This document shows, piece after piece, positions 50,760 to 58,402 of a stretch of DNA of 64,000 bases. The notes under the pieces were generated by a model. It was not told the origin of the DNA and did no database searches. It saw only the letters and a program-made list of their open reading frames with translations. The translations under genes and the position numbers were made by a program. The stretch is from Bog-532 sp965277615 (lineage in GTDB: Bacteria > Actinomycetota > Actinomycetes > Streptosporangiales > Streptosporangiaceae): contig CBDIDG010000005.1 of assembly GCA_965277615.1 (NCBI GenBank), positions 1,798,001 to 1,862,000 on the forward strand, read 5' to 3'. Numbering within the stretch: the first letter of the stretch is position 1; every line of letters starts with the position of its first letter.

Positions 50760-52919
50760 TCAGGAAACCGGGACGCCGCCCGGTACGGACGATGCCTGCA
50801 GCGCGTCCGTCAGCAGCGTAACCAGCGCCTCGAGCTGCACGTCGCCCGAGGAGGAGACTTCCTCATCCGAGCCGTCCAGGGCCCGGGCGGCCAGCCCAGC
50901 CTTGCTGTCGATCAGCTCGGCGATCCGGGCGTCGATGGTCTGCGCGGCGATGATGCGCCAGGCGGTGACCGGTTCGGCCTGCCCGATGCGGTGACTGCGA
51001 TCGATGGCCTGGGTCTGTTCCGCGTCGGTCCAGGACAGCTCGGCCAGCACGATGTTGGAGGCGACCTGGAGGTTAATGCCCACCCCGGCCGCGGTCAGCG
51101 AGCACACCGCGATCGCGACGTCCGGGTCGTTGACGAAGGCGTCGATGTTGGCCTGCCGCGCCTTGGGCGTCTGGTCACCACGGATCGAGGAGAAGCGGAC
51201 CCCCTGCCGGGTGAAGGCCTCTTCGGCCGCGTCCATCACGTCGATGTGCTTGGCGAAGAAGACGACCTTGCCCGCGCTGCGGGCCAGCTGAGCTGCGTAG
51301 TCGGCGGCCAGCTCGGCCTTGGCCTGGCCGATGCGCCGCATCATGGTGAACACGTTCTCACCCGACTTGGCGGCCGTCGCATCCTTCAGCTCCGACCGGG
51401 CCACCCGGCGGACCAGGTCGTGGTCGATGCCGTCGACGCCGGCGTCGGCGCCGGGGGACCGGTTCGCCAGCGCGGTCTGGTACTGCGCCACCATCCGGCG
51501 GGCGAGGTCCCGCTCGGCCGCCCGGATCGACCGGCCGGCCGGTCCGTCCAGCTCGACCGGGAGGTCGGCGATCCGGCGGGCCGGGATGTCGGCGGCCACG
51601 TCGACCTTGCGCCGGCGCACGATGCCGAGGTCGATCACGCTCTGCCGCGCCGCGGTGTCGAAACCCCGGTCAGCCGGGGTCAGGCCGGTGTCCTCGAGCG
51701 CGTCCATCAGCTCGTCACGGGGCTTGCTGTCGTCGATCCAGCCCAGGAACTGCCAGATCGCCCGGAAGTCGTCGATGTCGTTGATCAGCGGGGTGCCGGT
51801 CAGCGCCATCAGCAGGGGCCGTGCCGTACGGGACCGGATCTGATCGGCGAGCGCCAGGACGTGCTGCGAGCGCTGCGAGGTCTTGTTCTTGATGAAGTGA
51901 GCCTCGTCCACGACCATGCCGCGGAAGCCGAAACCACGGAGCCAGCCCATGTGCCGGTCGAGCACTTCGTAGTTGATCACGATGATGTCGGCGAAGCCGT
52001 CGGCCGCGTTGCCGTCGCCCTGCACCACGGTGGCCGGGCGGTGCGGCGTCCAGCGAGCCGCCTCCCGGGCCCAGTTGGTCTTGACGACGTTCGGCACCAC
52101 CACGAGCAGCGGATAGGCGTTCGCCGCTTCCGCGGCCAGCAGCGCCTCGGCCGTTTTGCCCAGGCCGGGCTCGTCGGCCAGCAGGAATGTCCGGTGACCG
52201 TCCGCGGCCGCGGCGACCACCTGCCCCTGGTGCGGCATCAGTTCCCGGCCGGCCGGGGTGAACTTGGCCGTCGGCGCCGGGAGTTCCAGGCAGGCCGGGG
52301 CGCCCCCGCCGGCCCGCTCGAAGGAGCCGAACAGCGGTCCGAGCAACTCCCAGCTGGTCAGGCGGCGCGGCTGGGAGACGCGCTGCGGAGCGGCGGAGAA
52401 GTCGGGAGCCAGGAAGGGGTTGGCCAGCTGCCGGGAGATCACCGACTGCGGCACGACCTGCCGCTCCGGGGCCGGGGGAGAGGTCGTGGTCTCCGCCGGC
52501 GGCGCTACCTCTTCGGGCGCAAGCTCGATACCGAGATCCCGCGCCATCTCCCGCTTGAGCGACCGGGCCGCGTCCGAGACGCTGGCGTCGTCGGACAGCA
52601 GGGCCAGCAGCCCAGCGTCCCGTACGGCCGTCGTGGCCAGGATGGTCGCGATGCCGTCCAGCCGCTTGAGCTGCTCACCCCGATGGCTGTCGCTCACGTC
52701 CGCCGCCCGGACGCGGGCGCGCTCGTCTCGCAGCAACATCGCGACGGCCTGGAACTTGGTGCGGACGGCCGGGGTCACCCGGCCGCGCTGGACCGCCGCT
52801 TCAAGCTCGCGGGCGGTTCGGGCGAGCATCGAGACGACGTCGCCGCGGTGGCTGACGCGCCGCTGCTTCCGCGGGGCGTTACGGCGAGCGCTCGTCTGGC
52901 GCTGGCCTGGTCGAGCCAA
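50760..52919 (-). CDS. SNF2-family DEAD/DEAH helicase-like ATPase
   Basis: A 719-residue SWI2/SNF2 ATPase. Helicase motifs are present: LADEPGLGKTAEALL (I), VVDEAHFIKNKTSQRS (II), LMALTGTPLINDIDDF (III), VCSLTAAGVGINLQVAS (V) and IDRSHRIGQAEPVTAWRI (VI). The N-terminal 230 residues are basic then low complexity. TTG 52919 is chosen: AGGAGG lies just upstream, and the resulting start ARPGQRQTSARR is basic as is common for the family. It remodels protein-DNA complexes. The HerA-like gene follows on the same strand. Confidence 0.88.
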   Translation of the reverse strand: MARPGQRQTSARRNAPRKQRRVSHRGDVVSMLARTARELEAAVQRGRVTPAVRTKFQAVAMLLRDERARVRAADVSDSHRGEQLKRLDGIATILATTAVRDAGLLALLSDDASVSDAARSLKREMARDLGIELAPEEVAPPAETTTSPPAPERQVVPQSVISRQLANPFLAPDFSAAPQRVSQPRRLTSWELLGPLFGSFERAGGGAPACLELPAPTAKFTPAGRELMPHQGQVVAAAADGHRTFLLADEPGLGKTAEALLAAEAANAYPLLVVVPNVVKTNWAREAARWTPHRPATVVQGDGNAADGFADIIVINYEVLDRHMGWLRGFGFRGMVVDEAHFIKNKTSQRSQHVLALADQIRSRTARPLLMALTGTPLINDIDDFRAIWQFLGWIDDSKPRDELMDALEDTGLTPADRGFDTAARQSVIDLGIVRRRKVDVAADIPARRIADLPVELDGPAGRSIRAAERDLARRMVAQYQTALANRSPGADAGVDGIDHDLVRRVARSELKDATAAKSGENVFTMMRRIGQAKAELAADYAAQLARSAGKVVFFAKHIDVMDAAEEAFTRQGVRFSSIRGDQTPKARQANIDAFVNDPDVAIAVCSLTAAGVGINLQVASNIVLAELSWTDAEQTQAIDRSHRIGQAEPVTAWRIIAAQTIDARIAELIDSKAGLAARALDGSDEEVSSSGDVQLEALVTLLTDALQASSVPGGVPVS

Positions 52920-53289
52920 GGACTCCTCCTCAGGGATGCCGGGCGCGGTGGCCACGGCAGCATGCCGCACAGTCCCACCGCCGGGGCGAGGAACGCCCCA
53001 GGCCGCGGGCCTGGTACTTCTAACGCCGAGCCGACTTGCGGATCTCCGAGGATCGACTCAGCGGGCCTCGGCAGGCGTCTCACAAGGACCCGGAGCCGTC
53101 GGTGGGTGGACTAATGACCACGGCACGAGAAAATTGTCGCCGGACGACCGGATCAGTTCTCGGATACCTCACTCGCATTAACGCGGGCTAGATAGATCAT
53201 AATTCCCGGCCCGGCTGCCGCTCAAGCGGGGGGCGGCCAGAGATCACACCAATCGGACCTCGGTGGGTGCGGGCCAGCGTCATCCGGCG
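52920..53289. other. Intergenic region, 370 bases
   Basis: Between the SNF2 start and the P450 stop. It holds an AT-richer block at 53105-53205 that may carry the SNF2 promoter (minus strand). I see no RNA gene, strong dyad or open frame worth calling. Confidence 0.5.
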
Positions 53290-54576
53290 CTAGGCGGCCG
53301 ACTGCGATCGTATCGCCTTGAGGCGGACGGGAACGCTCTCGAAGCCGCGCAGCACGAGCAGCGAGCGCCGGGCCGGCGGGGCGGCCAGCTCGAGCGCCGG
53401 GTAGCGCCGGGTCAGCTCCTCGATGGCAATGCGGCCCTCCAGCCGGGCCAGCGCGGCGCCGAGGCAGTGATGCAGACCGAGCGAGAAGGACAGGTGCCGA
53501 CCGGGATCGGCCCGGTCGATCCGGAACTCGTCGGGCTGCTCGAAGACCCCCGGGTCGCGGTTGGCCCCGCCGATGAGGGCGATGACGCTCTGACCCGCGG
53601 TGAACACGCTGTTACCCACCTCGACATCTTCGGTCGCGACCCGGAAGGTCAGCTGGACCGGGCTGTCGTAGCGGAGCATCTCCTCAACCGCTGCGGGCAC
53701 CAGAGCCGGATCCTGGTGGAGCCGGTCCCAGCCGTCCGGGTCGCCCAGCAGGGCGACCGTGCCGTTCCCGATCAGGTTCACAGTGGTCTCGAAGCCGGCG
53801 ATCAGCAGCAGCAGAGCCGTGCTCACCAGCTCGCCGGATGTCAGCCGGTCGCCCTCCTCCTCGGCCGTGATGAGCGTGGACAGGATGCTGTCGTCGGGAT
53901 GGGCCCGGCGTTCACGCACCAGGTCCTGGAGGTAACCGGTCAGCGCCAGCTCGGCGGCGTGGGTCTCCGCCCGCGCGGTCGCCGCCGTCTGCGGGTCCAG
54001 GGTGGCGGCCACCTCATGTCCCCAGGCCCGGAACTGGGCCTGATCCTCAGCGGGCACACCGAGCAGATGGCAGATGACCGCGATCGGGAGCGGGAAGGCC
54101 AGCGCGTCGATCAGGTCGAAGCCCGCCCGCCCGTCCGCGGCCGCCAGTAGCCGGACCGTGACGTCGCGGATCCACGGCTCGAGTCCGGCGATGGCCCTCG
54201 GGGTGAACGCGCCGGCCACGAGCCGGCGCACCCGGGTGTGGTCGGGCGGGTCCATCGTGAGCAGGTCCGCGGCGGGCAGCCCGGCCCGCGGGTCGTCCGG
54301 CGGGTAGGACGGCGGCCGGTAGCGGGGCTGGTGCACCGGTGAGCTGCTGAACCGCCGATCCCGCAGGATGCCCGCCACCGTTGCGTGGTCCGCGGTGGCG
54401 AACACGCCCAGCGGGCTGCGGACCAGGCCACGCTGCCGCACCCGGCCGTACAGCGGGTACGGGTCAGCCTTCGTCGCCGGGTGCATCAGCCGGGCGACCG
54501 GATCGCCTCGCCACTGAAAGAACCGCAGTACGGCCGGCTCGACGACGTGGCTCTTGACTTGCTTTCCGAGGCCCAT
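53290..54576 (-). CDS. Cytochrome P450
   Basis: A 428-residue bacterial class I P450. The heme-binding region is FSLGLHHCLGAALARLE, the I-helix is LLIAGFETTVNLIGNG, and the ExxR motif is EEMLRYDSPVQ. The B-region YRPPSYPPDDPRAG and MDPPDHTRVRRLVAGAFTPRA are as in CYP107-like enzymes. ATG 54576 after GGGAG is preferred to ATG 54594. Redox partners are not adjacent, though two Rieske proteins lie 4 kb away. It is divergent from a TetR regulator with tandem ATACCA/TGGTAT dyads between them, so its expression is probably repressed by that TetR protein. Confidence 0.92.
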   Translation of the reverse strand: MGLGKQVKSHVVEPAVLRFFQWRGDPVARLMHPATKADPYPLYGRVRQRGLVRSPLGVFATADHATVAGILRDRRFSSSPVHQPRYRPPSYPPDDPRAGLPAADLLTMDPPDHTRVRRLVAGAFTPRAIAGLEPWIRDVTVRLLAAADGRAGFDLIDALAFPLPIAVICHLLGVPAEDQAQFRAWGHEVAATLDPQTAATARAETHAAELALTGYLQDLVRERRAHPDDSILSTLITAEEEGDRLTSGELVSTALLLLIAGFETTVNLIGNGTVALLGDPDGWDRLHQDPALVPAAVEEMLRYDSPVQLTFRVATEDVEVGNSVFTAGQSVIALIGGANRDPGVFEQPDEFRIDRADPGRHLSFSLGLHHCLGAALARLEGRIAIEELTRRYPALELAAPPARRSLLVLRGFESVPVRLKAIRSQSAA

Positions 54577-54636
54577 CCCGCACTCCCTCGCCATCAGCCC
54601 GTCTAGTCGTACCCGGTCAGATCATCATTAATTAAA

Positions 54637-54649
54637 ATACCAATGGTAT
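54637..54649. promoter_or_regulatory. TetR operator 1 (P450/TetR)
   Basis: ATACCA and TGGTAT are perfect arms around one A. First of two copies, between the divergent P450 and TetR genes. Confidence 0.78.
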
Positions 54650-54670
54650 CTGGATTTCGACGGTATTCGG

Positions 54671-54683
54671 GTACCACTGGTAT
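54671..54683. promoter_or_regulatory. TetR operator 2 (P450/TetR)
   Basis: GTACCA and TGGTAT around one C, 34 bp downstream of operator 1 in the same register, 31 bases before the TetR start at 54715. Confidence 0.75.
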
Positions 54684-54714
54684 GTCAATGTGGCAGCATG
54701 GGGGCGTGGCCCGA

Positions 54715-55299
54715 ATGAGCAGAGCGGAGTCCAAGGAGCACACGCGGCAGCGGCTGCTGGCGGAGGCGCAGCGCCTGTTCCGCGAGCGCGGCTACGCCGC
54801 GACGTCGCTGGAGCAGATCGCGGCGGCGGCCGAGGTGACCAAGGGCGCCATCTACGGGCACTTCGCCAGCAAAGAGGACCTCATGATCAGCGCGCTCGAA
54901 GCCGCCCCGGCCCCGGACTATTCGGCCACGCTGAACGACGAGTCGCGGCCGCTGCCCGAACGCCTGGCCGCCTACGGCCGCGCCGTCGCGGCCGGACAGC
55001 CGGGGGACACCGAGGAGGTGGCGGTTCACCTGGAGTTCTACGCCGCGCTGCTGCGCTCCCCCGATGCGCTGCAGCGTTACGCCGGCAGCCGCGAACGCCG
55101 GCTCCAGGACCTGGCCGAGGCCGATGACGCCGATGATGACGACCTGGCCGCGGGGGCCTCCCAGGTCGATGCCTGGGTCATCGGGCAGGCGATGCTGGTT
55201 GGCCTGCAGATCTACAAGCGCCTGGCTCCCGGCCTGGTCACGCCGGAGTTGTTCGAGCGCGCGTTCGGCCTGCTGGCCGGCCTGTACCAGGAGCGGTAA
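54715..55299 (+). CDS. TetR-family regulator
   Basis: A 194-residue repressor. The helix-turn-helix is at about 10-55: TRQRLLAEAQRLFRERGYAATSLEQIAAAAEVTKGAIYGHFASKEDL. The C-terminal ligand domain is Ala/Leu-rich with an acidic stretch EADDADDDDLAAG near 140. ATG 54715 is used; GTG 54706 and earlier starts would place the operators inside the gene. It is divergent from the P450 gene, with two dyads in between, and is therefore likely its repressor. It is convergent with the YdeI-like gene, five bases apart. Confidence 0.92.
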   Translation: MSRAESKEHTRQRLLAEAQRLFRERGYAATSLEQIAAAAEVTKGAIYGHFASKEDLMISALEAAPAPDYSATLNDESRPLPERLAAYGRAVAAGQPGDTEEVAVHLEFYAALLRSPDALQRYAGSRERRLQDLAEADDADDDDLAAGASQVDAWVIGQAMLVGLQIYKRLAPGLVTPELFERAFGLLAGLYQER

Positions 55300-55304
55300 G
55301 GGGA

Positions 55305-55745
55305 TCAGCCGGCGCGCAGTTCGTCGAGTACGCGCTGGAGGCGCCGGGTCCGCGTCTCGGCCGTACGTGCTCCGGTGATGGCCAGGACGTGCCGCCGCTG
55401 GTTGCTGTAGGACAGGGCGGCGAACTTGCCGGAGGCGGCGGGGTCGGCCCGCAGGGCATCGGCCAGCTCGGCCGGGAGCTCGACCGTGCGGGGTGCGTCA
55501 TCGCGTTCGACGTCCACCGTGATGGAGTCGCCCGCGGCGATGCCGGCCGCGGACCGGATGTCCGCGCTGACCGGGATCTTGGGCTCGCCCCGCATCGTGG
55601 CGATGGTGCTGGCGTAGCGCGTGCCGTTGATGGTGACGCTGACGGCGATGCGCTTGCCGCCGCCCAGCGCGGTCACGACCTCGTCGGGGACGCGGATGCC
55701 GGTCGCGGTCTTGCCGTCGAGCTGCAACGTGGTGGTGAATTCCAT
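55305..55745 (-). CDS. DUF1905/YdeI-like protein
   Basis: A 146-residue protein. The first 85 residues form a DUF1905 double-psi barrel (FTTTLQLDGKTATGIRVPDEVVTALGGGKRIAVSVTING, then PVSADIRSAAGIAAGDSITVDVERD). The end (AALSYSNQRRHVLAITGARTAETRTRRLQRVLDEL) is the YdeI/OmpD-associated helical tail. YdeI proteins have been linked to peptide and bacteriocin tolerance; the biochemical role is unknown. It is divergent from the second TetR gene, and the operator array at 55774-55855 lies just upstream, so it is probably regulated by it. Confidence 0.88.
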   Translation of the reverse strand: MEFTTTLQLDGKTATGIRVPDEVVTALGGGKRIAVSVTINGTRYASTIATMRGEPKIPVSADIRSAAGIAAGDSITVDVERDDAPRTVELPAELADALRADPAASGKFAALSYSNQRRHVLAITGARTAETRTRRLQRVLDELRAG

Positions 55746-55773
55746 GACGACCCCCGATAACTGAACGGCGCTG

Positions 55774-55855
55774 TTCTGTACTGCGCGATTGTGTACTGCG
55801 CCATTCTGTACTGCACTGGCCAGTACAGAATATGAACGCTACTGTACGGTACAGT
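55774..55855. promoter_or_regulatory. Array of TGTACTG repeats and two perfect dyads
   Basis: Three direct repeats of TT(C/G)TGTACTGCGC begin at 55774, 55789 and 55804, exactly 15 bp apart. The third forms a perfect dyad with CAGTACAGAA at 55821-55830 (10-bp arms, 7-bp spacer). A second dyad, ACTGTAC-G-GTACAGT, is at 55841-55855. All share the GTAC core and lie between the YdeI-like gene and the TetR gene. Confidence 0.8.
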
Positions 55856-55874
55856 TCAGCGTCAAGGAGGTCTC

Positions 55875-56498
55875 ATGGCAGGCCGGAAGGGCGCCCTGAT
55901 CCTGGACACGGCGCGGCAGATGTTCCTGGAGCGGGGCTACGACGCGACCAGCCTGGACGACGTCGCCGCGGCCAGCGGTGTCTCGAAGACCACCGTCTAC
56001 AACAACTTCCAGGACAAGGAAGGCCTGTTCAGCGCGGTCGTGCTCGCGGTCACCGAGCGCGCGGAGCAGATCATCTCGGAGCTGAGCGCCACCCTCAGCG
56101 GGGATGAGCCGATCGCCGGGCGGCTGACCGCGGTCGCCCGCGCCCTGGCCTACGGCGTGCTCAACCCAGCCGTCGTCCAGCTGCGGCGACTGGCTATTGC
56201 CGAAGCCCTGCGGTTTCCGGGTATCGTCACCGCCTACTGGGAGCGCGCTCCGGCGCGGACCTTGGCTCTGCTGACCGAGTCGTTCACCCAGCTGGCCGCC
56301 CGGGGCCAGCTGGACATCGACGACCCCGCGGCCGCGGCCGCAATTTTCGCCTACGCCGTCCTGGGCTTGTACCAGGACCAGGCCCTGCTGCAGCCGGACC
56401 GCCCACTGGCCCGGGCCGACCTCGACCAGCACGTCGGCCAGGTGGTCGCCGCGTTCCTGCGGGCCTACGCGGTGACGCCTCCAGCCGCCTGCTGCTGA
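55875..56498 (+). CDS. TetR-family regulator (AcrR-like)
   Basis: A 207-residue repressor with an N-terminal helix-turn-helix (LILDTARQMFLERGYDATSLDDVAAASGVSKTTVYNNFQDKEGLF) and a C-terminal domain of the TetR_C type (FTQLAARGQLDIDDPAAAAAIFAYAVLG). AAGGAGG precedes the ATG. The array of TGTACTG repeats at 55774-55855 lies directly upstream, so it likely controls itself and the divergent YdeI-like gene. It is convergent with the LLM oxidoreductase gene beyond a long stem-loop. Confidence 0.93.
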   Translation: MAGRKGALILDTARQMFLERGYDATSLDDVAAASGVSKTTVYNNFQDKEGLFSAVVLAVTERAEQIISELSATLSGDEPIAGRLTAVARALAYGVLNPAVVQLRRLAIAEALRFPGIVTAYWERAPARTLALLTESFTQLAARGQLDIDDPAAAAAIFAYAVLGLYQDQALLQPDRPLARADLDQHVGQVVAAFLRAYAVTPPAACC

Positions 56499-56515
56499 CC
56501 GGCTCGACTAGATAC

Positions 56516-56557
56516 CGTGTGCAAAAACTGTCGTCATGGTGACAGTCTTTGCACACG
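56516..56557. terminator. Long stem-loop between convergent genes
   Basis: CGTGTGCAAA...CTGTC pairs with GACAG...TTTGCACACG (15 paired bases, a small internal mismatch, short loop). It is AT-richer than its surroundings and lies between the TetR and LLM genes. No T tract follows, so it could be a regulatory or terminator hairpin. Confidence 0.55.
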
Positions 56558-56597
56558 ATAGCGGGGGCGCGACCGGAGAACCCGGAGTAAAGAGGCT

Positions 56598-57536
56598 TTA
56601 GGAAAGCGCGGGGATCAGGGCGGCCACCTGCTCGAGCTGATCGCGCTGGGAGTGGAGGCTGAGGGCGCCGAGGCGGATGACGAGGTGCCGCGCTCCGGCC
56701 GCCACGTAGCACCGCAGGCTCTCGGTGACCTCCGCCGCAGTCCCGGTCACGACGGCCTGAATCTTCTCCAGCTCCTCCAGCGGCATGCCGTAGTTGACCT
56801 GGGCGTAGTCGCCCAGGGCCCGGCGGCCGAGCTCGAGGCTGCGGTCGACGCGCACGGACACGAACAACGCCGGGGTGATGGCGTCCGGGGAGCGTCCGGC
56901 CTGGGCCGCCGCGGTGTGGATGTCCCGCAGCCCGGCTGCGTAGTCGGCCGGGTCGGGCGGATACGGCAGCCAGCCGTCGTAGCACTGTCCGGTGCGGGCC
57001 AGCGCGGCCGGGGTCGCGCCGCCGAGCCAGATCGGCGGCCCCGCGGCGCGGAACGGCAGGGTCGCCGGCGGGATGTTGTCGAAGTTCAGGATCTCCCCGT
57101 GGAAGGAGGTTGCCCCGCGCCACAGCTCGCGCCACAACGCCACGGTCTCATCCAGCCGGGCAAAGCGGCGCGGCCACGGCACCTCGGACAGCTCGTAGAA
57201 CGGCTGCCCGAAGCGGCCAGGAAAGCCCGCACCGACCGCCACCGTGAGCCGGCCGCCGGACAGCAGATCGATCGAGGCCAGCGACTGCGCGGCCTGGATC
57301 GGCCGGCGCAGGAAGGGCAGCACCGCGCCGGTGCCCAGCGTGACCCGTTCGGTGGCCGGGGCCAGGGCGGCCAGCATCGTGAGGGCCTCGATGCGCGGGC
57401 TGATCAGGGAATCGTTGACGAACAGGGAGGAGAAACCGAGCTGCTCGGCCCGGACGGCCAGGGCGACCAGCTCGCGCGGGTCGCCGTCGGCACCCCACTG
57501 GGCCTGGCCGGTTGGGAGGAGCACACCAATGTCCAT
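56598..57536 (-). CDS. LLM-class flavin-dependent oxidoreductase
   Basis: A 312-residue TIM-barrel oxidoreductase of the bacterial luciferase-like (LLM) type: MDIGVLLPTG, LAVRAEQLGFSSLFVNDS, TLGTGAVLPFLRRPIQAAQSLASIDLLSGGRLTVAVGAGFP and PIWLGGATPAALARTGQCYDGWLPY. Actinobacterial members use F420 or FMN; the sequence does not settle which. ATG 57536 is chosen because it begins the first barrel strand. It is divergent from an XRE/MmyB regulator with a dyad at 57572-57587 in the gap, so it is the probable target of that regulator. Confidence 0.9.
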   Translation of the reverse strand: MDIGVLLPTGQAQWGADGDPRELVALAVRAEQLGFSSLFVNDSLISPRIEALTMLAALAPATERVTLGTGAVLPFLRRPIQAAQSLASIDLLSGGRLTVAVGAGFPGRFGQPFYELSEVPWPRRFARLDETVALWRELWRGATSFHGEILNFDNIPPATLPFRAAGPPIWLGGATPAALARTGQCYDGWLPYPPDPADYAAGLRDIHTAAAQAGRSPDAITPALFVSVRVDRSLELGRRALGDYAQVNYGMPLEELEKIQAVVTGTAAEVTESLRCYVAAGARHLVIRLGALSLHSQRDQLEQVAALIPALS

Positions 57537-57571
57537 GCCGGTGATCCTCGTGACCGGCGCCGCTACACACA

Positions 57572-57587
57572 ATTCCCCCGAGGGAAT
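57572..57587. promoter_or_regulatory. Dyad between LLM oxidoreductase and XRE regulator genes
   Basis: ATTCCC and GGGAAT are perfect arms around CCGA, 35 bases upstream of each start. Candidate binding site for the XRE regulator. Confidence 0.65.
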
Positions 57588-57622
57588 GGCCGGGAGCGGC
57601 CCGGGCGGGTTACAACGGGGAC

Positions 57623-58375
57623 GTGGACTTCCCCCACGAGCTGCGCGACCGCCGCACCAGCCGTCATCTGAGCCAGCTCGACCTCGCCCTGCGGGCGGGC
57701 ACCACCCAGCGGCATCTCAGCTTCATCGAGGCCGGCCGGTCCGCTCCCGGCCGGAACATGGTCATCCGGCTGGCCGAGTCGCTCGAGCTTCCGTTGCGGG
57801 AGCGCAACGAGCTGCTGCTGGCGGCCGGGTACGCCGCCGTCTATCCGGAGAGCTCCCTCGATGACCCGGCCCTGGCCCCGGTGCGCACCGCGATCGGCCA
57901 CATCCTCCAGGGCCATCTGCCGTACCCCGCGCTCGTCGTGGACCGGCGCGGCGACGTGGTCGCCGCCAACGAGGCGCTCGACCTGATCACCGAGGGCGCG
58001 GATCCGTCTCTGGTCGGCCCGGGGACCAACGCCTACCGGCTCGCGCTCCACCCCCGCGGCATGGCCGGCCGCATCCTCAACTTCGCCGAGTGGGCCCGCC
58101 ACATCCTGGAGCGCACCCGCCACCTGACCGAACTGCACGCCGAGCTCACGCAGTACGTCCCCGAGCTGGCGAGGTCGGCCGACCACCTCGGCTTTGCCGT
58201 CCCGCTCCGCCTGCAAACGTCGCGCGGGGAACTGCGCCTCATGACGACCGTGACGACGTTCGCGACCGCGGTCGACGTCACGCTGGCCGAGCTCAAGCTG
58301 GAAGCCTTCCTCCCCGCCGATCAGGCCACCGCCGAAGCCCTTTTTTCCGGCGGCGGCGGACACGCCGGCGGATGA
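57623..58375 (+). CDS. XRE-family regulator with MmyB-like ligand domain
   Basis: A 250-residue regulator. The helix-turn-helix is at about 5-60 (ELRDRRTSRHLSQLDLALRAGTTQRHLSFIEAGRSAPGRNMVIRLAESL). The MmyB-like domain follows (YPALVVDRRGDVVAANEALDLIT, RLALHPRGMAGRILNFAEWARHIL, LRLQTSRGELRLMTTVTTFATAVDVTLAELKLEAFLPAD), a PAS-like fold thought to bind fatty acid-like ligands. Start is GTG 57623. It is divergent from the LLM oxidoreductase, a common pairing for this class, with an ATTCCC/GGGAAT dyad between. The final Gly-rich residues look disordered. Confidence 0.92.
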   Translation: MDFPHELRDRRTSRHLSQLDLALRAGTTQRHLSFIEAGRSAPGRNMVIRLAESLELPLRERNELLLAAGYAAVYPESSLDDPALAPVRTAIGHILQGHLPYPALVVDRRGDVVAANEALDLITEGADPSLVGPGTNAYRLALHPRGMAGRILNFAEWARHILERTRHLTELHAELTQYVPELARSADHLGFAVPLRLQTSRGELRLMTTVTTFATAVDVTLAELKLEAFLPADQATAEALFSGGGGHAGG

Positions 58376-58402
58376 GCCGCCGGTCCGCGTAGCCTGAGCG
58401 GC

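Noticed and set aside
49136..52919. DISARM-like or Hachiman-like defence system
   Set aside because: No DUF1998 gene, methylase, PLD or nuclease partner is visible; SNF2 and HerA alone do not define a known defence system.
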